Shown: positions 35,555 through 44,687 of the stretch, piece by piece
Position numbering within the stretch: the first letter of the stretch is position 1
Layout: the number at the start of each line of letters is the position of its first letter
Assembly: GCA_012034575.1 (NCBI GenBank)
Contig: JAAUPF010000019.1
Location: 1-54,788 of the forward strand
DNA: 54,788 nucleotides
DNA from: Richelia sp. CSU_2_1
Lineage (GTDB): Bacteria > Cyanobacteriota > Cyanobacteriia > Cyanobacteriales > Microcoleaceae
Reading direction: 5' to 3'
The notes under the pieces: generated by a model
Database searches by the model: none
The model's input: only the letters and a program-made list of their open reading frames with translations
Told to the model about the DNA's origin: nothing
Translations under genes and position numbers: made by a program

Positions 35555-36523
35555 CTAAAGCCTGCGGGTCGATTTCGGTGCAAAAATCAAGCTGCGGACG
35601 GCAGCACTTAAATAACCAATTTGACCCCAAGCAAAAACCCAATTTTCAAAGCGCTGTGCCGGATCTCTAATATATTTAATAGATTTCCAAACACCCCTCA
35701 ACATTCTTTCACCTCCTCGCCAAAGCTGACTAATACCGGCTCTATCTGAAAGTTGTTCCCGGTAACACTCGCTGATGCCTTGCCACCACCCGCGCTCTAC
35801 AAACCAAGCTTTGTTGAGGCGCGAGGGGGCGACATTGTGGAACACCAAGGCTTCCGGCAGATAAACTACTTGCCAACCTAACTCTAATGCTAATTCTGTG
35901 GCGCGCAATTCTTCATTAGACAGCAACTTTTTTCCAACTCTACCGAGTTTGACATCAAACCCGCCAATTTGTTCGAGAAAAGCGCGCCGGATCGAGTAGT
36001 TTACGCCCCTAGGAGTCAAGCCAGCCCTCGTTACGCCAATGGGGGTTTCCCCCAAATCGTAAGCCCCCAAATTCTCGGTTAATCCCGGTGACAGCCACTT
36101 GGGAGGGGAAACTCCTTCGGGCCACAGCAATTTGACTTTACCGCCTGCTACGGCCAGTTTTCGATCGATCTGATAAGCCGCGTGCAGCACTCTGAGCCAA
36201 TTGGGTTCTGCCACAGCATCATCGTCGAGATAAGCTAAAATTTCGCTTTGAGCGATCCTCGCCCCGGTGTTCCGGGCTGCTGACAAACCGAGTTCGGGTT
36301 CCCAAACGTACTTGAGGCGGCTGTCAGAGAGTCTCGCTTCTACCACTTCGCGGGTGCGCGAAATTGAGCTTTCAGGACTGGCAAAATCGCTAGAAGCGTT
36401 ATCTACTACCACTATTTCAAAGTTTTCGGGAAAATCCTGTAACAGCAAGCTATCGATCGCAGCACCTAGATAGGTGTGGCGATTGTGGGTGCAAATTATC
36501 GCTGATATCTGAGGGTTTGACAT
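35555..36523 (-). CDS. Family 2 glycosyltransferase, hormogonium-polysaccharide type
   Basis: 322 residues, ATG at 36523. GT-A domain: ISAIICTHNRHTYLGAAIDSLL, VVVDNASSD, the DxD motif in YLDDDAVAEPNW, and the acceptor segment GGFDVKLGRVGKKLLSNEE with catalytic ED-type acids. The C-terminal 80 residues are amphipathic and may touch the membrane. The overall form resembles HpsN-like enzymes of hormogonium polysaccharide loci; I do not assign the symbol. First gene of a two-gene unit with the WaaE-like enzyme. Upstream lies a GAAGGCA-type heptamer array. Confidence 0.85.
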   Translation of the reverse strand: MSNPQISAIICTHNRHTYLGAAIDSLLLQDFPENFEIVVVDNASSDFASPESSISRTREVVEARLSDSRLKYVWEPELGLSAARNTGARIAQSEILAYLDDDAVAEPNWLRVLHAAYQIDRKLAVAGGKVKLLWPEGVSPPKWLSPGLTENLGAYDLGETPIGVTRAGLTPRGVNYSIRRAFLEQIGGFDVKLGRVGKKLLSNEELRATELALELGWQVVYLPEALVFHNVAPSRLNKAWFVERGWWQGISECYREQLSDRAGISQLWRGGERMLRGVWKSIKYIRDPAQRFENWVFAWGQIGYLSAAVRSLIFAPKSTRRL

Positions 36524-36874
36524 ATAGCCGAAGGCAGAAGGAAGAGGGCAGAAGGCAGAAGGAAGAGGGACTTATAGTAATGCTTTGGGCGATCTAAAAT
36601 GTCGTAAGCAGTCGGGCGCGGTTGCTATATTTAACCGCTTTGAAATTGCCAGGGAGTTCGATCGAGTCACTGTGCTATTGTCCCATCAATGCTATTATCG
36701 CCTAAAAATCACTATTCTGTAATTGGTAGTTGGTAATTGGTAATTGTTAAAGAGTTTTGAGTTTTAAATTTTGAGTTTTGAGTTAAAGACTGTTCTTAAT
36801 TCAAAACTCAAAACTCAAAACTGAGAACTCCCAAACAACTATCAACTCTCAACTCCCAACTCCCAACTAAACTA
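36524..36874. other. Intergenic region with four heptamer families
   Basis: No gene. GAAGGCA/GAAGGAA units at 36529-36570, TTGGTAA at 36721-36747, TTTTGAG and its reverse CAAAACT at 36754-36824, and TCAACTC/CCAACTC at 36842-36868, directly before the cobU ATG. All have a 7-bp unit. Confidence 0.85.
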
Positions 36875-37429
36875 ATGACTGAATCGAGACAAATAATCTT
36901 AGTAACTGGGCCGGCGCGATCTGGTAAAAGCGAATGGGCGGAAACTGTTGCTGCCCGATCGGGGAAACAAGTTATCTATGTAGCTACAGGAATCGCGGAC
37001 AAAACAGATGTGGAATGGCAAAACCGCATCGATCGCCACCGCCGCCGCCGTCCCGGTAATTGGCAAACTCTAGAAGTGCCGATCGACCTGCCCTCAACGA
37101 TCCGATCGGCCTGTTTCTCAGATTGTTTGTTAATTGATTCGATCGGCACTTGGACGGCAAATACTTTAGAACAAACAGCAGAACTTTGGGAGCAAACGCA
37201 GCAAGATGCGATCGCTAGTTTAAGATCGACTCCAGCAGATGTAATTTTAGTAGCAGAAGAAACCGGTTGGGGGGTTGTGCCCGCTTATCCAGCAGGAAGG
37301 CTGTTCCGCGATCGCCTCGGCAATCTCATCCGCCAAATTAGCGCGATCGCCGATACAGTTTATCTCGCTACCGGAGGTTACGCTTTAAATCTCAGCGCTC
37401 TCGGCACACCGCTGCCCGGTATAAATTAA
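36875..37429 (+). CDS. cobU: Adenosylcobinamide kinase/guanylyltransferase CobU
   Basis: 184 residues from ATG 36875. P-loop GPARSGKS at 12-19, the catalytic His region RIDRHRRRRPGNWQTLEVP (His near 54), and VAEETGWGVVPAYPAGRLFRDRLG near the C-terminus, the family signature. It phosphorylates and then guanylylates adenosylcobinamide in cobalamin (pseudocobalamin in most cyanobacteria) synthesis. It is not in an operon with other cob genes here. The B12-binding radical SAM gene at 18452 is not linked. Confidence 0.95.
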   Translation: MTESRQIILVTGPARSGKSEWAETVAARSGKQVIYVATGIADKTDVEWQNRIDRHRRRRPGNWQTLEVPIDLPSTIRSACFSDCLLIDSIGTWTANTLEQTAELWEQTQQDAIASLRSTPADVILVAEETGWGVVPAYPAGRLFRDRLGNLIRQISAIADTVYLATGGYALNLSALGTPLPGIN

Positions 37430-37763
37430 CCCGCCAGCAGCGCGATCGACCTTAAAAAAAATATAGATTTGTCGGGGAAAGATTTAGCTAAAAATAAGCT
37501 ATAATGTCAAAAATGAAAGGTAAAAAATAAACCGCCGATAACTTTCTCGAAAAAAATACTCGCTCCAATAGAACACCCGCGAAACATCCAACAGAACGCA
37601 CACCAGTTTAAAAACGGAAATAGCTCAGCCACGAAAGCACGAAAAATCTCAAGAAAAATCTCAAGAAAAATCTCAAGAAAAATCTCAAATCGTTCTTGAG
37701 AAAGAGTGCAAGATTCAAGTTAAAGCCTAAGATAGAAAATTCGTAGAAGAGTCAATAAAAGTT
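37430..37763. other. Intergenic region with 12-bp tandem repeat
   Basis: No gene. Four exact copies of GAAAAATCTCAA at 37641-37688 followed by a partial copy and the inverted TTCTTGAG. The 12-bp unit differs from the usual 7-bp family. The rest is AT-rich. Confidence 0.7.
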
Positions 37764-38195
37764 ATGGCCTTAGAGTCTGAAGTGAGAGAATATATTGCCT
37801 ATTGGTTTCAGTTAGGCAAACAAGTATTAATTCGCAACGGTTCCGAAACCCTGCAGCCCAAATCAGTAATTGCGGGCGATCGCTACAGTCGCGAATTTGA
37901 AGAATGCTGGCAAAAAATCATCTCCCCCGCCAGCGGAGACTGCTACCTCCAAGGCACCAGCGAAACCATTGGCCAAATGCTGACGCCCGCGTGGGAAATC
38001 CATCCCTGCGCCCGCTGCGCCATGCCCGTAGCCTTCCGTCCCAACGGAATGCCCCCCCTCTCCTGTCCCTGTCAGGATTTGGCGAACTGGCCCGATAGCG
38101 AACTACCTCACCCCCGATCGCCCGTCAGCACCAGATCCCACCTGTCTTGTTTGTGCTCCCGCCTCCTCAAAGCCAGCGACGGAGAAGAAAACTAA
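37764..38195 (+). CDS. Conserved small protein with a Cys-rich, zinc-ribbon-like centre
   Basis: 143 residues from ATG 37764. Marks: an N-terminal helical part (REYIAYWFQLGKQVLI), then CARCAMP (Cys-x-x-Cys) and LSCPCQDLAN (Cys-Pro-Cys) at about 80-105, and LSCLCSRLL near the C-terminus. Four to six Cys in this spacing suggest metal binding. A hydrophilic Pro-rich tail follows. I do not recognise the family; it looks like a cyanobacterial conserved gene. It lies 150 bp upstream of the ABC1 kinase on the same strand. Confidence 0.75.
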   Translation: MALESEVREYIAYWFQLGKQVLIRNGSETLQPKSVIAGDRYSREFEECWQKIISPASGDCYLQGTSETIGQMLTPAWEIHPCARCAMPVAFRPNGMPPLSCPCQDLANWPDSELPHPRSPVSTRSHLSCLCSRLLKASDGEEN

Positions 38196-38347
38196 GTTTG
38201 CAAAAATACACGAAGATTTACGATCGAACAAACTAGCGATCGACCTTCGATCGACCCAAACCGCAGGTAGTACGTCCGACAGCAGTTGTGGGAAGCTCGT
38301 AAATTGTTACAATGTATTTACAATGCTTCCCACTAGGTCTGAGTTAT

Positions 38348-40420
38348 ATGAATGTCAAGACAGTACCGCCAGCCTCAGAGCAAACTTATTTAAATTCACA
38401 GACTCACACTGCACTCAACAATCTCGCAAAACTAGAAACATTTCCCCCGCAAGCAGTACAAGTAGAACTCGACACCGAGGAAGGAACACCCCAACGGCTA
38501 AAATCAGCCAAAGAAATCGCGATCGAGTCAGCCACAGACGCCGTGCGGTACGATCCAGAAGCGATCGCGGCCCAATACCGCCGCCGTCCCCTGCAAGTCT
38601 GGGGAAGAATGCTGAGCGTGCTTTGGACATTTTTCAGCTTTACTCTCAGCCTGTGGTGGGATGGCAAAAGAGGCAAAACAGCAGTCAACGAGAAACGCCG
38701 CGCCGCCAGATTGCGCGAAATCCTCAGCCAACTAGGTCCGGCCTTCATCAAAATCGGGCAAGCACTTTCAACCAGGCCCGACTTAGTACCGCCAGTCTAC
38801 CTAGAAGAACTGACAACACTGCAAGACCAACTACCAGCATTTCCCAACGAAGTAGCCTTTCAATTCATCCAAGAAGAATTAGGCGCACACCCCTACGAAA
38901 TTTACGCCGAAATCACCCCAAATCCGATCGCCGCAGCCTCCCTCGGACAAGTCTACAAAGGCAAACTCAAAACCGGAGAAAGCGTCGCGATCAAAGTTCA
39001 GCGTCCCGACTTAGCGGAAAACATCGGCTTAGACATTTACATCCTGCGGCGAGTAGCACTTTGGGCGCAAAACAACTTCAAAATGATTCGCAGCGATTTA
39101 GCAGGAATTATGGACGAATTGGGCGAACGCATTTACGAAGAAATGGACTACGCCCACGAAGGACAAAATGCCGAACGCTTTGCCCAACTCTACGGCCACC
39201 TGAAGGATATTTACGTTCCCAAAATCTACTGGGAATATACCGGCCGTCGCGTCTTGACAATGGAGTGGATTACGGGTACAAAACTCACCAATTTAGAAGC
39301 AGTTAAAGCTCAAGGAATAGACGCTCCTTACCTCATAGAAGTAGGGGTGCAGTGTTCGCTAAGACAACTCTTAGAACACGGTTTCTTTCACGCCGATCCC
39401 CATCCGGGAAACCTGCTAGCAACACCAGACGGTCAATTAGCTTATCTCGATTTTGGAATGATGAGCGAAGTCAAACCCTATCAAAGATACGGTTTGTTGG
39501 AAGCAGTAGTGCATTTGGTGAACCGCGACTTTGAAGGCTTGGCAAAAGATTATGTCAAGTTAGAGTTTTTGACACCCGATACCGATTTAACGCCAATTAT
39601 TCCAGCTTTAGCGAGCGTATTTAACAACGCTTTGGGAGCCAGCGTTGCCGAACTCAATTTCAAAAGCATTACCGACGAACTATCAGCAGTGATGTACGAA
39701 TATCCGTTCCAAGTTCCGGCTTACTACGCCCTAATTATTCGATCGCTCGTCACCTTAGAAGGCATTGCGATCAACGTTGACCCCGAATTCAAAGTGCTCA
39801 GCAAAGCTTATCCTTACGTAGCAAAACGGTTGCTGAGCGACCCCGCACCGGAATTGAGAACATCCCTGCGAGAACTGCTGTTCAAAGAAGGAGAATTCCG
39901 CTGGAACCGCTTGGAAAACTTGCTCAACAACGCTCGATCGAGCGATGATTACGATATCAGCAAGATTCTCAATCAAGCGTTAGAGTATTTGTTTTCTGAG
40001 AGAGGGGATTTCATTCGCGATCGCATCGTGACAGAATTAGTGAAAAGTATTGATACGATCTCCAGCAATGCCTTGGCGAACGCTAAAGCAGTAGTCGGCG
40101 AATGGTTTGGAGTCAAGGCAAATCAGCCAGTCGTTTCAGAAACCGACCAAAAAAACTTAGAACACATCAAACGGATTTGGGGAATTTTGCAAGCAACACC
40201 AGGTTTTGACAGCATGAAAGTCTTGCAGTTGCTGCCGCAGTTGCTGATTAAACCTGAAGTGCAAAACATGAGTCAACAAGTAGTCAGCCGTTTGGCACAA
40301 AGGGCAGTTACTAGATTAATTCGCGAGTTTTTGCTGTCACAAGAAGAGTCGGATGCGATTATCCATAATGGAAGTTATCCGAAAACTTCGCCTCAGTTAT
40401 CTTTACCTGGGGCCAAGTAG
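38348..40420 (+). CDS. ABC1/AarF (UbiB-like) atypical kinase
   Basis: 690 residues from ATG 38348; an earlier in-frame ATG (38312) would add 12 residues of poor quality. Kinase-like marks: KIGQALSTRPDLVPPVYLEEL (the KxGQ motif), ASLGQVYKG (Ala-rich loop in place of Gly), VAIKVQRPDL, HADPHPGN and LDFGMM. Cyanobacterial ABC1 kinases are related to plastid ones that control prenyl-lipid and tocopherol/quinone metabolism and act at thylakoids. The C-terminal 250 residues (helical) are membrane-associated in relatives. A good terminator follows at 40443. Confidence 0.95.
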   Translation: MNVKTVPPASEQTYLNSQTHTALNNLAKLETFPPQAVQVELDTEEGTPQRLKSAKEIAIESATDAVRYDPEAIAAQYRRRPLQVWGRMLSVLWTFFSFTLSLWWDGKRGKTAVNEKRRAARLREILSQLGPAFIKIGQALSTRPDLVPPVYLEELTTLQDQLPAFPNEVAFQFIQEELGAHPYEIYAEITPNPIAAASLGQVYKGKLKTGESVAIKVQRPDLAENIGLDIYILRRVALWAQNNFKMIRSDLAGIMDELGERIYEEMDYAHEGQNAERFAQLYGHLKDIYVPKIYWEYTGRRVLTMEWITGTKLTNLEAVKAQGIDAPYLIEVGVQCSLRQLLEHGFFHADPHPGNLLATPDGQLAYLDFGMMSEVKPYQRYGLLEAVVHLVNRDFEGLAKDYVKLEFLTPDTDLTPIIPALASVFNNALGASVAELNFKSITDELSAVMYEYPFQVPAYYALIIRSLVTLEGIAINVDPEFKVLSKAYPYVAKRLLSDPAPELRTSLRELLFKEGEFRWNRLENLLNNARSSDDYDISKILNQALEYLFSERGDFIRDRIVTELVKSIDTISSNALANAKAVVGEWFGVKANQPVVSETDQKNLEHIKRIWGILQATPGFDSMKVLQLLPQLLIKPEVQNMSQQVVSRLAQRAVTRLIREFLLSQEESDAIIHNGSYPKTSPQLSLPGAK

Positions 40421-40442
40421 TTAGATTCCGATTCTTGACATT

Positions 40443-40469
40443 CCCCGGCGCGAACGCGCGGGGATTTTT
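40443..40469 (+). terminator. Strong intrinsic terminator after the ABC1 kinase gene
   Basis: CCCCGGCGCGAACGCGCGGGG forms a G/C-rich stem with a small loop (stem 40443-40463), then ATTTTT at 40464-40469, 23 bp after the stop. The preceding TTGACATTCCCC is like an IS605-type end; see findings. Confidence 0.75.
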
Positions 40470-40603
40470 GGTTTAATCAGTCAACTTTCCCAGTAAATAA
40501 TGCGAATACCGGCACTAACATTGTTATCTTGTAAGATATTCCGGCAAGCTAAACATTAGTGGGCATCCAGCCCAGATGCTGGAATCTACCAAACATCAGA
40601 ACA

Positions 40604-41221
40604 ATGATTAGATCGACATTACAAAAAATTATCCGTCACCTTGCTATGCGTTACGGCAAGTTCCCCAAGTTTTACATCCAATTTTGCAACCCCGGCTGCG
40701 AAGAATACACCGAATTTCTCCGCCGCCACGGCAACTTGTACGCGATCGGCGAAAATTGTAGCATCTGGCCCAACACTGTTTTTGGAGATCCCGCCTACGT
40801 CCGCATCGGAAACAACGTTCACTTCTCTGCTTGTAACCTAATCGGTCATGACGGTTCGATCGCCATGCTAGAAAAAGCTTACAACGTTAAACTGGATGCC
40901 GTAGGCAAGATAGACATCCGCGACAACGTATTTATCGGCTTTAATGCGATGATTCTTCGCAATGTCACCATCGGTCCCAATGCGATCGTCGCCGCCGGTG
41001 CTGTCGTCGTCAAAGATGTCGCTGAGGGCGATATAGTTGCCGGTGTCCCCGCCAGGCCCATCGGCCGCGTCGATGACTTCGTGAAAAAATTGCAAGCCGA
41101 AACTGAAAGCCTGCCGTGGGTTGATTTAATTAAAAACCGTAAGGGTAGCTTCGACCCGGAAATCGAACCTCAGCTAGTCAACTTGAGAGTGTCGCACTTC
41201 TACGGCAACGAACCCAATTGA
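40604..41221 (+). CDS. Hexapeptide-repeat acyltransferase
   Basis: 205 residues from ATG 40604; an upstream GTG at 40559 would add 15 residues without family character. Left-handed beta-helix built from hexapeptides (GENCSIWPNTVFGDPAYVRIGNN, IDIRDNVFIGFNAMILRNVT, IGPNAIVAAGAVVVKDVAEG) ending in VAGVPARPIGRV, typical of acetyltransferases of the CatB/WcaF/DapH group. The catalytic His is probably in LIGHDGS. The substrate is unknown. It stands between two hairpins (40443 and 41228) with similar TTGACAT boundary sequences. Confidence 0.85.
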   Translation: MIRSTLQKIIRHLAMRYGKFPKFYIQFCNPGCEEYTEFLRRHGNLYAIGENCSIWPNTVFGDPAYVRIGNNVHFSACNLIGHDGSIAMLEKAYNVKLDAVGKIDIRDNVFIGFNAMILRNVTIGPNAIVAAGAVVVKDVAEGDIVAGVPARPIGRVDDFVKKLQAETESLPWVDLIKNRKGSFDPEIEPQLVNLRVSHFYGNEPN

Positions 41222-41227
41222 CATCCT

Positions 41228-41250
41228 CCCCACCGCATAGGCGAGTGGGG
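41228..41250. terminator. Hairpin after acyltransferase gene, IS605-end-like
   Basis: CCCCAC/GTGGGG (41228-41233 and 41245-41250) with CGC/GCG continuing the stem. No T-run on either strand, so it is a weak terminator. The flank TTGACATCCTCCCCACC...GTGGGGATTC is like the ends often left by IS200/IS605 elements in cyanobacteria. Confidence 0.45.
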
Positions 41251-41254
41251 ATTC

Positions 41255-41446
41255 CTAAAAATCATCAGGAAGCGGTAGAACAAACATTCCTTTCATCGTT
41301 CCCGCAACACGAAGTTTCTTTGCCGCCTGTTCTTGAGTTGAGTTTTTCGCTTGCTTTTCGATTAAAAACTTAATGTGGTGAAGCACTTCTGTCTGAAGAG
41401 ATTCAGGGAGTTCTGCTAATTTTTCTAAAATGGCTGTTTGTATCAG
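41255..41446 (-). CDS. Small DUF2281-like protein (possible antitoxin), unusual start
   Basis: 63 codons on the minus strand ending at TAG 41255-41257. The translation from CTG at 41446 reads LIQTAILEKLAELPESLQTEVL..., with VLHHIKFL and a C-terminal MKGMFVLPLPDDF, the pattern of DUF2281/VapB-like antitoxins. The frame opens after a TAG and has no ATG, GTG or TTG upstream, so either CTG is used or an ATG has mutated. No toxin gene is adjacent. It could be a fragment of a dead toxin-antitoxin pair. Confidence 0.6.
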   Translation of the reverse strand: MIQTAILEKLAELPESLQTEVLHHIKFLIEKQAKNSTQEQAAKKLRVAGTMKGMFVLPLPDDF

Positions 41447-41639
41447 AGTTTTTGCTCGCGATCGCCCTTTCTATTCTATTAAAACACTAACACCAAATGC
41501 CAGCAACAAAATACAGCTCGATCGCCCCCACCCGAAATTTTAGAGTTAGCGATCGCGGTTTTGGCGATCGCGGATTGCAACAAACAATGACGACACAATA
41601 GCTAATGACTGATGACTGATGACTATAGCCTTCAAAGAT

Positions 41640-41702
41640 CGACTGTCAACTGTCAACTGTCAACTGTCAACTGTCAACTGTCAACTGTCAACTGTCAACT
41701 GA
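41640..41702. repeat. TCAACTG heptamer array at the 3' end of the C39-like gene
   Basis: About nine copies of CAACTGT, ending 5 bp from the stop (TAA, 41706-41708, minus). Read on the coding strand the array is TTGACAG, downstream of the stop. Confidence 0.9.
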
Positions 41703-41705
41703 AAA

Positions 41706-42734
41706 TTACCTCGATATAAAATGCACCCAAAACTTCCCATCCGGCATACAAACTCGGCGAATTAACCGATAGGAATAGTGCAAGTAAGCACCGCTAGCAT
41801 TAGTATCGTAGCCGCTCTCAAACCACTCTCCATAGGGATCGTGAACGAAGAATCCCTCATCGTCGTAACCTACCACCACGACAATATGACCGAAAGACGT
41901 AAAATATCCGTGAATTACAGCCGGATGACCGCTAGCAAGCCAATCTTGAACGTCATCAATTAAAGCATTTTCAGTAAAGTAATCTTGAGCGCCGTAATCT
42001 CTCACAATCTTCGCTAAATCGTTGGGGTCCCAGCGGCTGTAACCTTTCGCGATCGCGTATTCGTAAAGTTCGTCCTCAAATTGCCCGGTTCTTTTGCGGC
42101 GCGGCACTCTCAAAAAGTCCAAACACATCGCCAGAGAAGTGACATTGCAAGCACCCGTAGGATTGTAAAAGTTATCCATTTGAGATCTGTAAGGCACCCC
42201 AAGTCTGACTGTTGGCGGATTCGGCTTGGGATAAAGCAGCTTGCCGTCGAGAGTAACTTGAGCGTGGGCTCCAAAAACATACCAAACTCCCGAACCTTTA
42301 AAAGACTGGCTGCGCAGGGCAACTCTGACGTGTCCCCGAATTGGAGCAAAGGCAATGATTTCAAACTCTCTACCGACAGGTATCGATTGTTTTTCCGCCT
42401 CAGGAAGCGCCGAAGCAGCTAGCGGTTTTGCTTTAAACACCGTGTCTTTTACAATCTTGAGCATTAACGGAGGTTTGGGAATGTCCCCCGGTTTGGCTTC
42501 GATCAGCTTTTTGGCTGTTACTGCTCCCAAAAAACCCGGTTCGCCGCACTTCATCAGAGTTTGAAAACGGTGGAGAGCGGCTGTGGAGAGGGGGCCAAAT
42601 ATGCCGTCTACCGGAGGTTTGAGCAAACCCAAGTCAATGAGGCGGCTTTGAATTTGGCGGGCGAGGTCGCCGTCAGCAGCGATCGCTCTGGCATCATACC
42701 TAATTTTCGTATTTAGAAAGTCTTGCAATCTCAT
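41706..42734 (-). CDS. C39-like cysteine peptidase with peptidoglycan-binding domain
   Basis: 342 residues, ATG at 42734. Residues 20-80 form a PG_binding_1-like domain (QIQSRLIDLGLLKPPVDGIFGPLSTAALHRFQ). About 95-165 is an SH3-like linker. From 175, a C39_2/papain-like catalytic domain: Cys196 in NPTGACNVTS, His283 in FGHIVVVVGYDD, and Asp299 in HDPYGEW. The likely role is cleavage of a peptide, possibly in the cell wall, but no export signal is visible. The gene starts with MRLQDF, with GATTTTA heptamers upstream. Confidence 0.88.
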   Translation of the reverse strand: MRLQDFLNTKIRYDARAIAADGDLARQIQSRLIDLGLLKPPVDGIFGPLSTAALHRFQTLMKCGEPGFLGAVTAKKLIEAKPGDIPKPPLMLKIVKDTVFKAKPLAASALPEAEKQSIPVGREFEIIAFAPIRGHVRVALRSQSFKGSGVWYVFGAHAQVTLDGKLLYPKPNPPTVRLGVPYRSQMDNFYNPTGACNVTSLAMCLDFLRVPRRKRTGQFEDELYEYAIAKGYSRWDPNDLAKIVRDYGAQDYFTENALIDDVQDWLASGHPAVIHGYFTSFGHIVVVVGYDDEGFFVHDPYGEWFESGYDTNASGAYLHYSYRLIRRVCMPDGKFWVHFISR

Positions 42735-42754
42735 GTTTCCCTGCCCCCAATCGA

Positions 42755-42784
42755 TTTTAGATTTTAGATTTTAGATTTTAGAAT
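42755..42784. repeat. GATTTTA heptamer array
   Basis: Four copies of GATTTTA. Related units occur at 47570-47665. This AT-rich family is unrelated in sequence to TTGACAG but has the same unit length. Confidence 0.85.
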
Positions 42785-43027
42785 TATTCCCGAGGCTAAA
42801 TCCGGGCGCTGGCGATCGAATTACTCGATCGCGCATAATCCCAAGTTTATAGTCTCAGAAAATTGAGGTTATTCTACAGATCGCCCGTACCTGAAAGGCT
42901 TTGTATTTACGATTCGATACAAAACCTTAAAGGCTACACTCGATCGAATTTACCCAGTCTCGGCTAAAAATCCAGAATCGATCGGGTTTTCCCCGTTTCG
43001 CTGCGGGCGGGAATTCGCACTTCCGGT

Positions 43028-44329
43028 TCACGCACTAGGGCGGATCGCAACTATACCGCAAGCATCGGGAGACAAATATTGACGCGCCGCATCTCGCAAA
43101 TCTTCGGCTGTCAGGGCTTGGATGCAGGCTGCGTAGTTGAGGGCAGGAGCAATATCTCCTAGCATCGAGTGGTAGTAGCCGTATAAATTAGCCCGATCGC
43201 TCGGAGTTTCATTGCCGAATACAAATCGGTTGGCTACTTGAGTGCGGATGCGAGAAATTTCGGCATCTGTCGCCAATTCAGTTTGCAGGATGCGGACTTG
43301 GTGCAAAATTGCTGCTTCGACTGCTGCCAAATTTTCTGTTGGCAATTGAGCCGAAATCGAGAAGACGCCGCCCAGGCGGTGAGTCATGTTGCTAGCAGAA
43401 ATTGACGAGACTAGCCCTTTATCTTCGCGCAAATCTTTTACCAAGCGAGTTGTGCGGCCGTGGCCCAAGATTGTCGCCAACACGTCGAGGGCATAGGTTT
43501 CGGCAATGCGATCGTAACCGGGAACCCGCCACATCATTATCAGTCGGGCTTGCTGAAGAGTGGGGTCTACATATTCCCGGCGGACTGTTTCTGGAAACGG
43601 CAATTCTGGGGAATATGTCGGGATGGGGGATTCTGGATAAACTTTGCTTCCGGAGGCGGTACTTTTGCCTGCAAAATTTTCGGCAACAATTTCAATTAAC
43701 TCATCGACCGGCAAATTACCTACAGCTACGGCTGTCATCGATCCGGGGCGATACCTGCTGCCGTGAAAATCGCGCATTTGCTGGGCGGTAAGTTGTTCGA
43801 TCGTTGCTGTCGGACCGAGTACCGGTCGCCTGTAGGGCAAGACTTCAAAGGCCAATTCCATCGATCGCTGGTAGGTGCGGCGGCGGGGATTGTCTTCCGA
43901 ACGCCTGATTTCTTCCAATACTACCAGCCGTTCGCGCTCGAAGGCGTCGTCTGGAATGCTGGCATTGAGCAAAACATCAACTTGCAGGGGAGCTAGTTCG
44001 GCAAAATCCTTGGGGGCTGTGGTGATGTAATAGTTTGTGTAATCTTGGCTGGTAGCAGCATTAGTGACAGCCCCGCGCTGTTCGATCGCCCGTTCAAATT
44101 CTCCACTGGGAATGCTGGGAGTGCCCTTAAAAATCATGTGTTCCAAAAAGTGAGCCATGCCGTTGATGTCGTCTGTTTCGACTGCCGAGCCCAGATTCAG
44201 CCACACGCTGAGGTTCACCGCATCGACGGGTAAGTGTTCGGCTATCACTGTGAGGCCGCTGGGAAAATGGCGGACTGTGGGGGCGTTGAGGGGCGATCGT
44301 CCGGTCGTTTTGAGCAGGGTGGATGTCAT
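43028..44329 (-). CDS. M16-family zinc peptidase (processing-peptidase-like)
   Basis: 433 residues, ATG at 44329. The inverted zinc motif HFLEH is at His60, Glu63, His64, with the third ligand in LVVLEEIRRSEDNP (Glu139 or 140). The C-terminal half keeps the inactive-half fold (YHSMLGDIAPALNYAACI). Length is normal for the bacterial M16B half-size enzymes. It probably degrades or matures small peptides in the cytoplasm. No partner M16 gene is adjacent. Confidence 0.92.
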   Translation of the reverse strand: MTSTLLKTTGRSPLNAPTVRHFPSGLTVIAEHLPVDAVNLSVWLNLGSAVETDDINGMAHFLEHMIFKGTPSIPSGEFERAIEQRGAVTNAATSQDYTNYYITTAPKDFAELAPLQVDVLLNASIPDDAFERERLVVLEEIRRSEDNPRRRTYQRSMELAFEVLPYRRPVLGPTATIEQLTAQQMRDFHGSRYRPGSMTAVAVGNLPVDELIEIVAENFAGKSTASGSKVYPESPIPTYSPELPFPETVRREYVDPTLQQARLIMMWRVPGYDRIAETYALDVLATILGHGRTTRLVKDLREDKGLVSSISASNMTHRLGGVFSISAQLPTENLAAVEAAILHQVRILQTELATDAEISRIRTQVANRFVFGNETPSDRANLYGYYHSMLGDIAPALNYAACIQALTAEDLRDAARQYLSPDACGIVAIRPSA

Positions 44330-44596
44330 TGTGGTTTGTAAATTTACTTTTTCTTTTATATCTTAAATGGTCTTTAAGGAAGTCATCAGTCAGCAGCAGT
44401 CGATCGACTGTTGTCTGGTGGCTTGCGGGCAGCGCTGAGGAGGTGAGGGCGATCGAAAATCAGTGCGATCGACCATATTATCCCTATAATAGATTAGTAG
44501 AATTCACAAAAAATATTTTTTACAATTGAACAATTAAAGTTATGTATGAATTTAGCCTTTAATCCCTGCTTTCATATTTAAGTTTCGGAGTGGCAA

Positions 44597-44683
44597 ATGC
44601 AATTTGAGTTTCTGATTCCAAGACGCCCTGTATCTTTGCAAACGAGGCAGAGAAGCAAACTACAGGATTGGCAAACATTTTGA
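44597..44683 (+). pseudogene. Remnant of a RusA-like/PVSxQ small gene (N-terminal piece)
   Basis: 28 residues MQFEFLIPRRPVSLQTRQRS... ending at TGA 44681-44683. The start resembles the N-terminus of a RusA-like resolvase family in cyanobacteria (PVSxQTRxR), normally about 130-150 residues. The rest is missing. Low confidence in the family. Confidence 0.4.
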
Positions 44684-44687
44684 AAGA

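Noticed and set aside
36721..36868. Possible CRISPR-like arrays in the cobU upstream region
   Set aside because: 7-bp tandem repeats without unique spacers.
37641..37688. Possible CRISPR array
   Set aside because: The 12-bp units are perfect and have no spacers.
41228..41250. Intact IS605 insertion
   Set aside because: No tnpA or tnpB gene is near; only end-like hairpins are seen.
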